A stretch of DNA of 64,000 bases from Streptomyces sp. NBC_00250 (GTDB taxonomy: Bacteria > Actinomycetota > Actinomycetes > Streptomycetales > Streptomycetaceae). The stretch covers positions 3,287,501 through 3,351,500 of the forward strand of contig NZ_CP108088.1 of the NCBI RefSeq assembly GCF_036192275.1. Reading direction: 5' to 3'. A program made the position numbers and the translations under genes. Below are positions 7,593 through 17,034 of this stretch, piece after piece. Within the stretch, counting starts at the first letter, position 1. Each line of letters opens with the position of its first letter. The notes below the pieces were generated by a model, which saw only the letters and a program-made list of their open reading frames with translations, searched no databases and had not been told where the DNA came from.

Positions 7593-9560
7593 CTAGGCCG
7601 TGAGCTCCTGGTGCAGTGCCTCGCTCAGCCGGGCCGCCCGCTCGGCGACCTCCGCCGGGCCCAGCTCCACCGCGCGGGCGCACCAGCGGCGCCCCTCGGT
7701 CAGCTCCCCGCGGCGCGCCGCGAGCAGCGCGAGCCGGAGCGCGGCACGGCCGTGGCCGGCCCGGGCGGCCCGGGTCCACCACAGGGCGGCCTCGCGCTCG
7801 CTGCCCTCGCGGGCGAGGAGCAGCCCGAGGTTGAAGGCGCCGTTGCGGCTGCCCGCCTCCGCCGCCTCGCGGTACCAGCGGTCGGCCTCGGCCAGGTCGC
7901 CGCGCCCGGCGGCGAGCATGCCGACCCGCACCTGGGCACGCCGGTGCCCCTGCTGGGCCGCCCGCTCGTACCACTCCTCGCACTCGGTCTTCTCCTCCCG
8001 GGGCGCGCCGAGGACGGCCGGGCCGGGGTCGGGGCGACGCGCGTCGAGCACCGAGGCGAGCCGGAAGGCGGCCTCGGCGCTGCCGCCGCCGGCGGCGCAG
8101 CGCAGGTGCCGCTCGGCGGTCCGCTCGTCGCCGTCCCGGAGGGCGGCGATGCCGACCTGGAGGGCTGCCTCGGTGTGCCCGGCGGCCGCGGCCCGCTCGT
8201 ACCAGACGAGGGCCGTACGGTCCTCGTCACGGCCCGCGTGGAGGATGCCCAGGTTGAAGGCGGCGTCCACGCTGCCGGCCTCGGCGGCCTTGGAGAACCA
8301 GGGCTCGGCGCCGTTGGCGTCGCCGGCCTGCAGGAGCAGTACGGCGAGGGCGTTGGCGGCCTCGCGGTGGCCCGCGTAGGCGGCCCGGCGGTACCACTGC
8401 TCGGCCTGCGGGATGCGGTCCTGAGCGGCGCAGAGCAGCCCGAGGTTGTAGGCGCCGTTGACGTCGCCCGCGTCCATGGCGGCCCGGTACCAGCGCTCGG
8501 CGGTCTGCTGCTCGCCCCGGGCGGCGTGCAGGGCGCCGAGGGCGTTGGCCGCGTTGCCGTCGCCGTCCTGGGCGGCGCGCAGCCACCACACGGCGGCGCT
8601 CTCCTCGTCGCCGGCGTCGCGGAGCAGGAAGCCGAGCGCGCAGGCGGCCTTGGCCTCGCCCTCCTTGGCGGAGCTGAGGTACCAGCGGCCGGCCTCCTTG
8701 AGCTCGCCCCGGTGCTCCAGGATCGCGCCGAGGTGGAGCGCGGCCCGCCGGTGGCCGCGCGCGGCGGCCTGCCGGAACCACTGCTCGGCCTCGGTGGGCT
8801 CGCCGCCGGGCTCGCCCGCGGGACGCCCGGGCACGGCGGGGTCGGCGCCCTTCGCCGGGGCGCCGGTGGGCACGATCGCGCCCGTGCCGGGCACCCTGAG
8901 CCGGGTGCCGGTGTCGTGCGGGCCGCGGGTCGTCTCGGTGCCGCGGCGCTCCAGGGCGAGGGCGAGCCGGTACGCGGCCTCGCGGTGGCCCTGTTCGGCG
9001 GCGGCGCGCAGCCAGCGCTCGGCGCCGACGTCGCTGCGGTGTTCCAGGAGGTCGGCGAGGGCGTACGCGCCGAGGGCGTGGCCCTGCTCGGCGGCCTGGC
9101 GCAGCCAGTACTCGGCGGCGGGCTCGTCGCCGCGCTCGCGGTGGTAGCGGCCGAGGGCGTGGGCGGCGGGAGCGGAACCGGCGACGGCGGCGACCCGCCA
9201 CCAGCCGGCTGCTTCCTCGGCGTATCCGCGCTGGTGCAGCAGGACCCCGAGGTTGTTCGCGGCGGCCCGGTCGCCTTCGGCGGTGGCGCCGCGCAGATAG
9301 GGCTCGGCGCCGTCGAGGTCACCGCGGCGCAGCAGCAGCGCGCCGAGGGCGCTCATCGAGGCGAGGTCGCCGCGCTCGGCGGCGCGCCGGTGGCGGGCCT
9401 CGGTCTCGGTCTCGTTCTCGGCATCGGTCTCGGCGGTGGTGTCGACGGCCGCATCGACGGCCCCTACTGCCTCGATGATCTCGTCTGCGGCGTTTCTGGC
9501 GTGCCGCTGCACAAACCGCCCTGTCTCCAACAGAGTTGCCCTGTCCCCCATAAATACCAT
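7593..9560 (-). CDS. Sel1/TPR-repeat protein
   Basis: Helical-repeat protein of 655 residues. After an acidic N-terminal part (residues 30-60, rich in Glu/Asp/Thr) it is built almost wholly from Sel1-like repeats of about 36 residues. Typical units are A..LG.LL...GD...AE.WYR.AA..G, repeated roughly 15 times, with an insert near residues 220-255. Such repeats mediate protein-protein contacts; no enzyme domain is present. The first ATG (9558-9560) and a second at 9549-9551 are both possible; neither has a strong ribosome site. It sits between two identical tRNA-fMet genes, all three on the minus strand. The role is unknown. Confidence 0.85.
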   Translation of the reverse strand: MVFMGDRATLLETGRFVQRHARNAADEIIEAVGAVDAAVDTTAETDAENETETEARHRRAAERGDLASMSALGALLLRRGDLDGAEPYLRGATAEGDRAAANNLGVLLHQRGYAEEAAGWWRVAAVAGSAPAAHALGRYHRERGDEPAAEYWLRQAAEQGHALGAYALADLLEHRSDVGAERWLRAAAEQGHREAAYRLALALERRGTETTRGPHDTGTRLRVPGTGAIVPTGAPAKGADPAVPGRPAGEPGGEPTEAEQWFRQAAARGHRRAALHLGAILEHRGELKEAGRWYLSSAKEGEAKAACALGFLLRDAGDEESAAVWWLRAAQDGDGNAANALGALHAARGEQQTAERWYRAAMDAGDVNGAYNLGLLCAAQDRIPQAEQWYRRAAYAGHREAANALAVLLLQAGDANGAEPWFSKAAEAGSVDAAFNLGILHAGRDEDRTALVWYERAAAAGHTEAALQVGIAALRDGDERTAERHLRCAAGGGSAEAAFRLASVLDARRPDPGPAVLGAPREEKTECEEWYERAAQQGHRRAQVRVGMLAAGRGDLAEADRWYREAAEAGSRNGAFNLGLLLAREGSEREAALWWTRAARAGHGRAALRLALLAARRGELTEGRRWCARAVELGPAEVAERAARLSEALHQELTA

Positions 9561-9722
9561 CGTCGCACCACCCGCAACCCGAGCACACCTGGTATACCGC
9601 AGCCAGTGAGGTCACTCAGCGTTTTGTCGACATGCCCACAGAGAGACAAGTCAAACACGACTCACGCCAACTCGCCCCTTCCCTACCGCTCTTCGGGCCC
9701 CCCATGCACGCCGACACACGAC

Positions 9723-9754
9723 GAGGGCCCGGATCCTTATGGATCCGGGCCCTC
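9723..9754 (-). terminator. Terminator downstream of tRNA-fMet copy 2
   Basis: A 14-bp perfect stem GAGGGCCCGGATCC / GGATCCGGGCCCTC with TTAT loop lies 10 nt after the tRNA 3' end. It shares the GGCCCGGATCC core with the terminator of copy 1. Confidence 0.85.
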
Positions 9755-9764
9755 ATCCTCTGAG

Positions 9765-9838
9765 TAGCGGGGACAGGATTTGAACCTGCGACCTCTGGGT
9801 TATGAGCCCAGCGAGCTACCGAGCTGCTCCACCCCGCG
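9765..9838 (-). tRNA. Initiator tRNA-fMet (CAU), copy 2
   Basis: Identical in all 74 positions to 7414-7487, with matching flanks (ctgag before and tcggta after). The same initiator features apply: C1-U72 mismatch and three G-C pairs in the anticodon stem. Confidence 0.95.
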
Positions 9839-9883
9839 TCGGTAAACCAACCGTACCACGGTCGCGGGGTGGAAAACCTCAGG

Positions 9884-12796
9884 TCAGCCGCTTGATCCCG
9901 TCGGCTTGAGCTTCGCCCCGGCCTCGGCCGCCTTCTGGAGAGCCGCCTGGAGGTCCTCCTGAGCCTTGCCGTACGCCGCCCAGTCGCCCTTCGCCAGCGC
10001 CGCCTCGCCCGCGTCGTACGCCTTCTGCGCGTCGGAGATCGCCTGCTTGAGCGCGGCGTCGTTCGAAGCCGGCGGCGGGTTCGTGGTGCCCGGCGGGGTC
10101 GTCGGTGTGGTGGGCGGCGTGGTCGGCGCCTCCACCCCGAAGACCGCGTTGAGCGCCTTGGTGAGGTTGTCCTCGAACACCGTGGTGTCCTTGGTCGTGT
10201 CACCGTCCGGCTGGTCCGCGTCCACGTACGACACCGCGACCTTCTTCAGGAGCGGGTAGAGCGCGTTGCGTCCCTGGGCGTAGACCGGCTCCACGTACAG
10301 GAATCCGCCGTCGAGCGGGACGGTCAGCAGGTTTCCGTACTGGATGTCGGAGTCGGCGCCCTTCATGTCCCGGACGAAGGTGGCCACGGACGGCAGACCG
10401 TTGAGCTTGCTCTGCACCTGCGCCGGGCCCGGCACGTCCTCGGTGACCCGCAGCAGTCTCAGCCTGCCGTACTCCTTGCTGGTGGCGTCGGCGTCGACCG
10501 CCATGAAACCGCCCAGGTTGGGCCGTCCGTTCGGCGTGAACGTCGTCGTCAGCGAGAAGCGCTGCGCCGTGTCTCCGGGCATCTTCATGCTCAGGTAGTA
10601 CGGCGGGACCGCGTTGCCGTCCTTGTTGGTCGGGTCGTCCGGCACCTGCCAGGCGTCCGAGCCGCTGTAGAACTGCGCGGGGTCGGTGACGTGGTAGCGG
10701 GTCAGCAGCTCGCGCTGGACCTTGAACATGTCCTGCGGGTACCGCAGGTGCGCCATCAGGTCGCCGCTGATCTCGGACTTGCCCTTGACCGTGCCCGGGA
10801 AGGCCTTCATCCAGGTCTTCAGGACCGGGTCCTGGGTGTCCCACTGGTAGAGGTTCACCGTGCCGTCGTAGGCGTCGACGGTGGCCTTCACCGAGTTGCG
10901 GATGTAGTTGACCTGGTTCTGCTGGGCGACGACCGCGCGCTGCTGGTTCCCGACGGTCAGCGAGTCGGCCGTGGTGTCGCCGAGCGTGGTGCGCGAGGCG
11001 TACGGGTAGCCGTTGGTCGTCGTGTAGGCGTCGATGACCCACTGGATCCGGCCGTCGACGACCACCGGGTAGGCGTCGCCGTCGATGGTCAGCCACGGCG
11101 CGACAGCCTCGACGCGCTCCTTGGGCGTGCGGTTGTAGAGGATCCGCGAGCCCTCGCCGATGGCCCCCGAGTAGAGGATCTGCGGCTCGCTGAAGGCCAC
11201 CGCGTACGCGGCGCGGTTGAAGGTGTTGGAGAGGTTGACCCCGCTCTTGCCCTCGTAGCTGGTGGTCTTCTCGCCGTTCTCCTCGTAGTCCAGCTCCTTC
11301 TGCGGACCGCCGACGATCGAGTACTGATCGGTCTTCTCGCCGTAGTAGATCTTCTGCTGGTACGGGCCGAGCATGCCCGTGGTCGGCAGTCCGGCCTCGG
11401 TGAAGACCGGGGAGCCGTTGGCGTCCGTCTGCGTGCCCGCGGCCATGATCGCGCCGTAGCCGTGGGTGTAGGTGAAGTGGTCGTTGATCCAGTTCCGCTT
11501 CGGGATGCCCTTGATGTTGAGCTCACGGAGACCGACGACGGTGTCCTTGCCCGCGTACCGGTCCACGTCCAGGGTCGTCGGGAACTGGTAGTACTTCCGC
11601 TTCTGCTCCAGCTGCTGGAACGTCGGCGAGACGATGTTCGGGTCGAGGACGCGGTAGCTGGCCGCCGAGTCGGCGTCCGTGCGCAGCTGGTCCTTGGCCT
11701 TCACCGTCGACTTGCCCGAGTAGTTCTCGGGCTTCGTCCCGTCGATCGCGTACGCCTTGCGGGTCGCATCGATGTTCTTCTGGATGTACGGCGCTTCCTT
11801 GGCCTGCTCGTTCGGCTGGACCTGGAACTTCTGCACGATGGCCGGGTACAGGCCGCCGATCAGGATCGCGGAGAGCACCATCAGGCCGAAGCCGATCACC
11901 GGCAGCTGCCAGGTGCGGCGCCAGAGCGTGGCGAAGAACAGCACGGCGCAGATCGCGGCGATGCAGAAGAGGATGGTCTTCGCCGGCAGGTAGGCGTTGG
12001 CGTCGACGTACCGCAGACCCGTCCAGTTGCCGGTGGCCTTGAAGTCGCTGGACTTCACGGCCAGGCCGTACCGGTCGAGCCAGTACGCCACGGCCTTCAG
12101 CGACACGAAGACGCCGAGCAGCACCGAGAGGTGGCCGGTGGCCGCGGCGGTGGCACGCGCACCCGGGCTGGTGATCCGCAGCCCGCCGTACAGGTAGTGC
12201 GTGAGCGCGGCGGCGATCAGCGACAGGACGGCGGCGGCGAAGCCGAACGCGAGGAGGAAGCGGTACCAGGGCAGGTCGAAGGCGTAGAACGACACGTCGA
12301 GCCCGAACTGCGGGTCCTTCTGGCCGAACTTCACGCCGTTGATCCACATCAGCCAGGTGCGCCACTGGCCGGAGGCGGAGGCACCGGCGATCAGCGCCAC
12401 CAGGGCGGTGACCGCGAGCAGCACCCACTTCTTGAACGGCGCGAGGCCCATCCGGTACCGGTCGAGGCTCTGCTGCTCCAGCGACATCGCGCTGAGCGGC
12501 GGCCGCAATCGGTACGCCAGCCAGATGTTCAGGCCGACGGCGAGCCCCATCAGCAGACCGAAGACGGCGAAGAGGCCGATCTTGGTCCAGAGCGTGGTGG
12601 TGAACACGGACGAGTAATTGACCGAGCGGTACCAGAGCCAGTCCGTCCAGAACCCGGCGAACATCACGAACGCCATGGCCAGCACGGCCAGTACCCCGAG
12701 TGTCATGAGCAGGGTTCGGGCCCGCCGGGACGGCCGGCCGACTCTCATCCTTGGCCCGGACGGGCTACCGCCGCGGTCCGGCATCTGGAAAGCCAA
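9884..12796 (-). CDS. UPF0182-family polytopic membrane protein
   Basis: Large conserved actinobacterial protein of about 970 residues. The N-terminal third carries about seven hydrophobic membrane segments (first near residues 28-52, then about 72-92, 120-140, 170-200, 210-235, 275-295 and 305-325). The remaining about 600 residues form an exported soluble part, and a Pro/Thr-rich linker near 905-930 precedes an Ala/Lys helical tail. Start choice: TTG at 12794-12796 with AGGGG 7 nt upstream, or ATG at 12782-12784 (MPDRGG), which has no clear site. Position matches the M. tuberculosis Rv3193c locus as I recall it. Biochemical function is unknown. Confidence 0.9.
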   Translation of the reverse strand: MAFQMPDRGGSPSGPRMRVGRPSRRARTLLMTLGVLAVLAMAFVMFAGFWTDWLWYRSVNYSSVFTTTLWTKIGLFAVFGLLMGLAVGLNIWLAYRLRPPLSAMSLEQQSLDRYRMGLAPFKKWVLLAVTALVALIAGASASGQWRTWLMWINGVKFGQKDPQFGLDVSFYAFDLPWYRFLLAFGFAAAVLSLIAAALTHYLYGGLRITSPGARATAAATGHLSVLLGVFVSLKAVAYWLDRYGLAVKSSDFKATGNWTGLRYVDANAYLPAKTILFCIAAICAVLFFATLWRRTWQLPVIGFGLMVLSAILIGGLYPAIVQKFQVQPNEQAKEAPYIQKNIDATRKAYAIDGTKPENYSGKSTVKAKDQLRTDADSAASYRVLDPNIVSPTFQQLEQKRKYYQFPTTLDVDRYAGKDTVVGLRELNIKGIPKRNWINDHFTYTHGYGAIMAAGTQTDANGSPVFTEAGLPTTGMLGPYQQKIYYGEKTDQYSIVGGPQKELDYEENGEKTTSYEGKSGVNLSNTFNRAAYAVAFSEPQILYSGAIGEGSRILYNRTPKERVEAVAPWLTIDGDAYPVVVDGRIQWVIDAYTTTNGYPYASRTTLGDTTADSLTVGNQQRAVVAQQNQVNYIRNSVKATVDAYDGTVNLYQWDTQDPVLKTWMKAFPGTVKGKSEISGDLMAHLRYPQDMFKVQRELLTRYHVTDPAQFYSGSDAWQVPDDPTNKDGNAVPPYYLSMKMPGDTAQRFSLTTTFTPNGRPNLGGFMAVDADATSKEYGRLRLLRVTEDVPGPAQVQSKLNGLPSVATFVRDMKGADSDIQYGNLLTVPLDGGFLYVEPVYAQGRNALYPLLKKVAVSYVDADQPDGDTTKDTTVFEDNLTKALNAVFGVEAPTTPPTTPTTPPGTTNPPPASNDAALKQAISDAQKAYDAGEAALAKGDWAAYGKAQEDLQAALQKAAEAGAKLKPTGSSG

Positions 12797-12912
12797 CGTG
12801 CGCCCCTCGATGTTGATGCGTCTGAAAAGCAGGCCCCGCGATCGTAGAGCCCCACTGATGCAACTTACTGAGGCTTTACCTAGTTCCCGTGTTCAGGGGA
12901 AGAGGAGGCAGG

Positions 12913-13473
12913 ATGTTGGTCATGTCCAACGTTTCCCCCTCCGGCCCGGCAATGGCCGCGAGCCCCCTCACCCGCGCGGTGCTCGAGATCGACGAGTACG
13001 CGGCGGGCCTCGGCTGGGACCAGCCGGCCCGCCTGTTCGCCCTGGTCGACACCGCACGGCTGCGCGCCAAGGAACCCGCGCTCGCCTCCCAGCTGGGCCT
13101 GGGTGACGATGCCACCGCCTACACCCCGATCGAGCAGGAGAAGCTGCCGCGCGGGAAGCCCCTCGACGAATTCCTCGGCACGATCGCCTGGCCCGCGGGC
13201 GTGGCCGGCTGCGCCATGACGGTGGAGCGGCTCATGCTGCCCCCGTCGGCGGAGGCCCAGGTCCCGCAGGGCCTCAACGAGAAGCAGCTCGCCAAGTGGG
13301 TGGCCGCCCACCCGGACCGCCAGGAGGTACGGATGACCGTGGCGGTGCTGCGCGGCGGTGCGCGCGAGGCCGCGATCCGGCTGCGCGAGAAGGACACGGC
13401 CACCGAGGTCCTGACCGGCCCCGACCTGGTGCCGGGCCTCGCCGAGGCCCTGGCGGCGACCTTCGAGTCCTGA
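12913..13473 (+). CDS. PPA1309-family conserved actinobacterial protein
   Basis: Soluble protein of 186 residues, divergent from the UPF0182 gene. It begins with a helical N-terminus (LTRAVLEIDEYAAGLGWDQPARLFALVDT), and has central VAGCAMTVERLMLPP and C-terminal VRMTVAVLRGGAREAAIRLR. No catalytic motif is recognised. ATG 12913 follows AGGAGG by 4 nt; an alternative ATG at 12922 would be 13 nt away. The family is conserved beside UPF0182 genes in actinomycetes; function unknown. Confidence 0.8.
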   Translation: MLVMSNVSPSGPAMAASPLTRAVLEIDEYAAGLGWDQPARLFALVDTARLRAKEPALASQLGLGDDATAYTPIEQEKLPRGKPLDEFLGTIAWPAGVAGCAMTVERLMLPPSAEAQVPQGLNEKQLAKWVAAHPDRQEVRMTVAVLRGGAREAAIRLREKDTATEVLTGPDLVPGLAEALAATFES

Positions 13474-13494
13474 GACCCGGCTCTCACGGACGAA

Positions 13495-13525
13495 GGGGCT
13501 CCCGGTCGCTGTGACCGGGAGCCCC
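13495..13525. terminator. Bidirectional terminator
   Basis: A 13-bp perfect stem (GGGGCTCCCGGTC / GACCGGGAGCCCC) lies between the convergent PPA1309-family and PDZ protease genes. Confidence 0.85.
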
Positions 13526-13547
13526 TCTCGTCGTGACGCGCGCGTGG

Positions 13548-14636
13548 TCAGCCCTTCGAGCAGCTCGGCAGGGACTTCGTGTCGCCCGCGCGGAGCTTCT
13601 CCAGGGACTTCGTGGCGTCGTCGATGGTGTCCACCTTGACCAGGGTCAGCCCGTCCGGCGTGTCCCTCGCGGCGTTCTCACAGTTGTCGGCCGGGGTGAG
13701 GAAGTACTGGGCGCCCGCGTTGCGCGCGCCGACCAGCTTCATCTCGATACCGCCGATCGGGCCGACCTTGCCCTCGTCGTCGATGGTGCCGGTACCGGCG
13801 ACGAAGCGGCCGCCGGTGAGGCTCTCGGGGGTGAGCTTGTCTACGATGCCGAGCGCGAACATCAGACCGGCGCTGGGGCCGCCGACATCGGCCAGGTTGA
13901 TGTCGATCGTGAACGGGAAGACGTGGTCGGTGCCGGCCTGGATGCCGACGACGGCCCGGTCGCCCTCCTCGGAGGTGGTGGTCGTGATGACCACCTTCCG
14001 GGTGACGGTCGGCTCCTTGCGCGCCTTCTCGGCCGCGGCCGCCTCCTTGGCGGGGACGATCGTGAACTCGACGTCCTGGCCGGGCTTGCGCTTCACGACC
14101 TGCTTGGCGACATCGGCCTGCGCGGTGATCGCCACCCCGTCGACGGCCTTGATCACGTCGCCGGCGTGCAGCTTGCCCTCGGAGGGCGAGCCCTTGATCA
14201 CCGAGCCGACGACGACCCGGGAGACGACCGGGATGTTCAGCTCCTTGAGGGCGGCCACCTTGGCGCTCTCCTGGGACTGGCTGAACTCCTCGGCGTTCTC
14301 CTGGCTCGACTCCTCCTCGGTCTTGCCGTCCGGGTAGAGCGTGTCGTGCGGGACCACCACGTTGTCGTGGGCCAGCCAGCCGTAGACGGCCTCGACGGCG
14401 TTCATCTTGTAGTCCGCGCTGGTGACGCGGACCGTCGTCATGTTGAGGTGCCCGTCGGTCGGGTAGGTCTTGCGCCCCGAGATGTGCAGAACGGGCTCTC
14501 CCCGGGCCTCGCCGAGGGTGTTGACCGTGGGGCCGGGGCTCATCTCCGCGTACGGCACCGGGATCAGGACGCCCGCGATGAGCAGACAGATCAGGACCAG
14601 GGTGGAGGCGAGCATCGTCGCGGTGCGGCGTGGCAT
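13548..14636 (-). CDS. Membrane-anchored PDZ/Lon-like serine protease
   Basis: YlbL/Rv3194c-type protein of 362 residues. A single N-terminal membrane segment (about 8-28) is followed by an extracytoplasmic region, a PDZ domain (about 125-215, VIKGSPSEGKLHAGDVIKAVDG) and a Lon-type proteolytic domain (about 240-340). The putative Ser-Lys dyad is Ser255 in GGPSAG and Lys300 in GPIGGIEMKL. It probably cleaves substrates at the outer membrane face. It lies in the conserved order with UPF0182. Start ATG 14634-14636. Confidence 0.9.
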   Translation of the reverse strand: MPRRTATMLASTLVLICLLIAGVLIPVPYAEMSPGPTVNTLGEARGEPVLHISGRKTYPTDGHLNMTTVRVTSADYKMNAVEAVYGWLAHDNVVVPHDTLYPDGKTEEESSQENAEEFSQSQESAKVAALKELNIPVVSRVVVGSVIKGSPSEGKLHAGDVIKAVDGVAITAQADVAKQVVKRKPGQDVEFTIVPAKEAAAAEKARKEPTVTRKVVITTTTSEEGDRAVVGIQAGTDHVFPFTIDINLADVGGPSAGLMFALGIVDKLTPESLTGGRFVAGTGTIDDEGKVGPIGGIEMKLVGARNAGAQYFLTPADNCENAARDTPDGLTLVKVDTIDDATKSLEKLRAGDTKSLPSCSKG

Positions 14637-14701
14637 GGAACGACAGTACGGGACTCGTCTGTGGGTGCACCCCTGGGGCGGTCCGTACGAGGCGGCGGGC
14701 G

Positions 14702-14932
14702 TCAGCTCGACGGCGAGGTGGTGACACCACCGGCGGCGGCGGCCGGTTCGAGCTCTACGCGAGCGGAATCGTGGGGCGTGGTGTGGGAGCGTTCCATCGC
14801 GTCCCGGAAGCGTGCGTAACCGGCGAGTTCGGCCACGTCACCTATGGTCTTGTTCCTCGAAGCCCAGCTTCCCCATATCGCCGCGCCGACGACTGCGAAA
14901 AGCGGAATCAGCAACCAGGCCAGCGCTGCCAT
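14702..14932 (-). CDS. Small single-pass membrane protein
   Basis: Predicted 76-residue protein with one N-terminal hydrophobic segment (residues 2-22, AALAWLLIPLFAVVGAAIWG) and a charged cytoplasmic tail containing FRDAMERS. ATG 14930-14932 has GGGAGG 5 nt upstream. It is upstream of the PDZ protease on the same strand with a 65-bp gap, so co-transcription is plausible. Function is unknown. Confidence 0.75.
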   Translation of the reverse strand: MAALAWLLIPLFAVVGAAIWGSWASRNKTIGDVAELAGYARFRDAMERSHTTPHDSARVELEPAAAAGGVTTSPSS

Positions 14933-15082
14933 CCCGACCTCCCATCCCCAGTGAGTTGATCAGCAGACTGTGTCATCTGTGAGGTCAACGCTGGCGCCTG
15001 GGAGCCGGTTACGCAAATCGGGCGTTCGGCTACGCCCTGTCGGCGCGTCGCCTTGCAGGCCCGGCAACCACCGGTGGCCGGC

Positions 15083-15144
15083 TCAGCAAGCGCCCACCCT
15101 CCCCCAGCCTCCGGCCGGGGAGGCCCCCGGCCAGGGGTGAAGGG

Positions 15145-15161
<17 letters not shown>
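15083..15161. repeat. Duplicated 3' end of moaE plus GC-rich palindromic element
   Basis: The last 17 nt of moaE including its stop (tcagcaagctcccaccc, 15145-15161 on the plus strand) recur with one mismatch at 15083-15099. Between them (about 15098-15128) lies cccccagcctccggccgggg followed by aggccccc, a palindromic GC-rich element of a type I recall as dispersed in Streptomyces. Confidence 0.6.
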
Positions 15162-15606
<445 letters not shown>

Positions 15607-15710
15607 GGCCCCATGGTGCCGCACGCGCGCGGGATCCCGGAATAGCGGTTTCGACCGGTCGTCGGCGGCCTCCGTAGGAGGGTCCTACAGGCCGCCGCAC
15701 GCCTCCCCGG

Positions 15711-16820
15711 TCAGATCCCCCGCCGCTTCCGCATCTGCCGGACGAGCGCCGCCGTGCCGAGCAGCGCCACCGTCGCACCGGCCGCGCCCGCCGCCGTGGC
15801 GTCCTTGCGGCCCAGACGGCGGCCGGCGACCGTGTGGCGGCCCTCGACCTCCTCCAGGAGCGCGGCGAGGACCTCCTCGTTCGTCCACTTCGGCCGCCAG
15901 CCGGCATCGTGCAGCCGACCGACGCTCACCACCCACGGGTGCATCGTGTACGCCAGGTCGCCCGCCGGGGACGGGGTGAGCCCGATCCGGTGGAGCCGGG
16001 CCGCCGCGCCGAGAGCGACGGCGGAGGGCAGCTCCATGCGCCGGATCCCGGAGAGCTCCTCGACCTCCTCCTGCTCCAGCCAGCCCTCGCAGCCGACCGC
16101 GAACTCCCCGTCGACCTTCTCCAGAGCCGCGTACTCCAGGGCGCTGACCAGGTCCTCCACGTGGCAGAACTGCCAGGTGGGCCGGGATCCGGCGACGACG
16201 AGCAGCCGGGGCGACTCGAAGTAGCGGGTCAGCGCCGTGTCCGTACCGCCGACGAGGACGGCCGGGCGGACGACGGTGACGTTCAGGCCGGGGTGCGCGC
16301 GCGGGGCCCGGCGGCCGAGGCGCTCGATCTCCAGCATGTCGCCGACGCCGGTGGCCTCCGCCGTGGCCCTGAGCTCGGCGTCCTCGGAGAGCGGGATGTC
16401 GTTGTCGGGCAGGGCGCCGTAGACCATCGCGGAGGTGCACAGCACCACCCGGTGGACACCGGCCGCCGCGGCGGCGGTCAGCACGGTCTGCGTGCCGCGC
16501 ACGTTGTAGGCCGTCCGGGCGGCGGGGTCGGTCTCCAGGTCGAGATCGACGGCCAGGTGCACGACGACGTCCGCGCCGCGCAGCTTCTCGGCGATGGCCG
16601 GGTCGCGCACGTCGAGGATGTGCCACTGCGCCTCGGCGACCTCGCCCCGGCGCTCGTCGATGGCGACGACCTTCTTGATCTCCTCGGAGGCGGCGAGGCG
16701 CCGGGTCAGCAGGTCACCGACGCCGGAAGCGGCGCCGGTGACCGCGACGACGGGGCCGCGCACGGCGGACCGGGTTGAGTGGTTTCGCGCTCCGCGAACC
16801 TGTGGATCTGGGGAACTCAC
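15711..16820 (-). CDS. NAD-dependent epimerase/dehydratase (extended SDR)
   Basis: Protein of 369 residues with an N-terminal Rossmann fold: VVAVTGAASGVGDLL (glycine motif TGxxxGVG) near residues 20-34, then IDERRGEV and VVVHLAVDLD. SDR landmarks follow (NVRGTQTVL, CTSAMVYG). A C-terminal hydrophobic helix (GAAGATVALLGTAALVRQM, about residues 345-363) suggests membrane attachment. The usual YxxxK pair is not clear, so catalysis on a sugar nucleotide is uncertain. Start GTG 16818-16820 follows GGAGA by 6 nt and gives a better N-terminus than the upstream ATG at 16925. Divergent from the DUF2342 gene. Confidence 0.8.
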   Translation of the reverse strand: MSSPDPQVRGARNHSTRSAVRGPVVAVTGAASGVGDLLTRRLAASEEIKKVVAIDERRGEVAEAQWHILDVRDPAIAEKLRGADVVVHLAVDLDLETDPAARTAYNVRGTQTVLTAAAAAGVHRVVLCTSAMVYGALPDNDIPLSEDAELRATAEATGVGDMLEIERLGRRAPRAHPGLNVTVVRPAVLVGGTDTALTRYFESPRLLVVAGSRPTWQFCHVEDLVSALEYAALEKVDGEFAVGCEGWLEQEEVEELSGIRRMELPSAVALGAAARLHRIGLTPSPAGDLAYTMHPWVVSVGRLHDAGWRPKWTNEEVLAALLEEVEGRHTVAGRRLGRKDATAAGAAGATVALLGTAALVRQMRKRRGI

Positions 16821-17034
16821 CGGGCGTCTCCAGCGGTTGTCTTCAGTACGTACACGGATGACGCGTACGGACCAGGTGGCGTCCATCCTGCCGCAGGGCA
16901 CGGCCCGGCGGAGCACCGAGCCCATTTCCGGCCCGGATGTCTACGCTGGTGGTGTGCGGGGCCTGTCTGGACAGGCCCTGGTCGGGCAGTCGCCGTCGGC
17001 AGGAGGCCGGCGGCCCTACGAGCCGAGGAAACCT

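Noticed and set aside
7414..9838. tRNA genes considered as integration sites for a mobile island
   Set aside because: No integrase, no truncated tRNA fragment and no change in base composition between the copies.
10691..12847. Plus-strand ORF of 718 codons across the UPF0182 gene
   Set aside because: Antisense shadow without domain features, overlapping the complete membrane protein gene.
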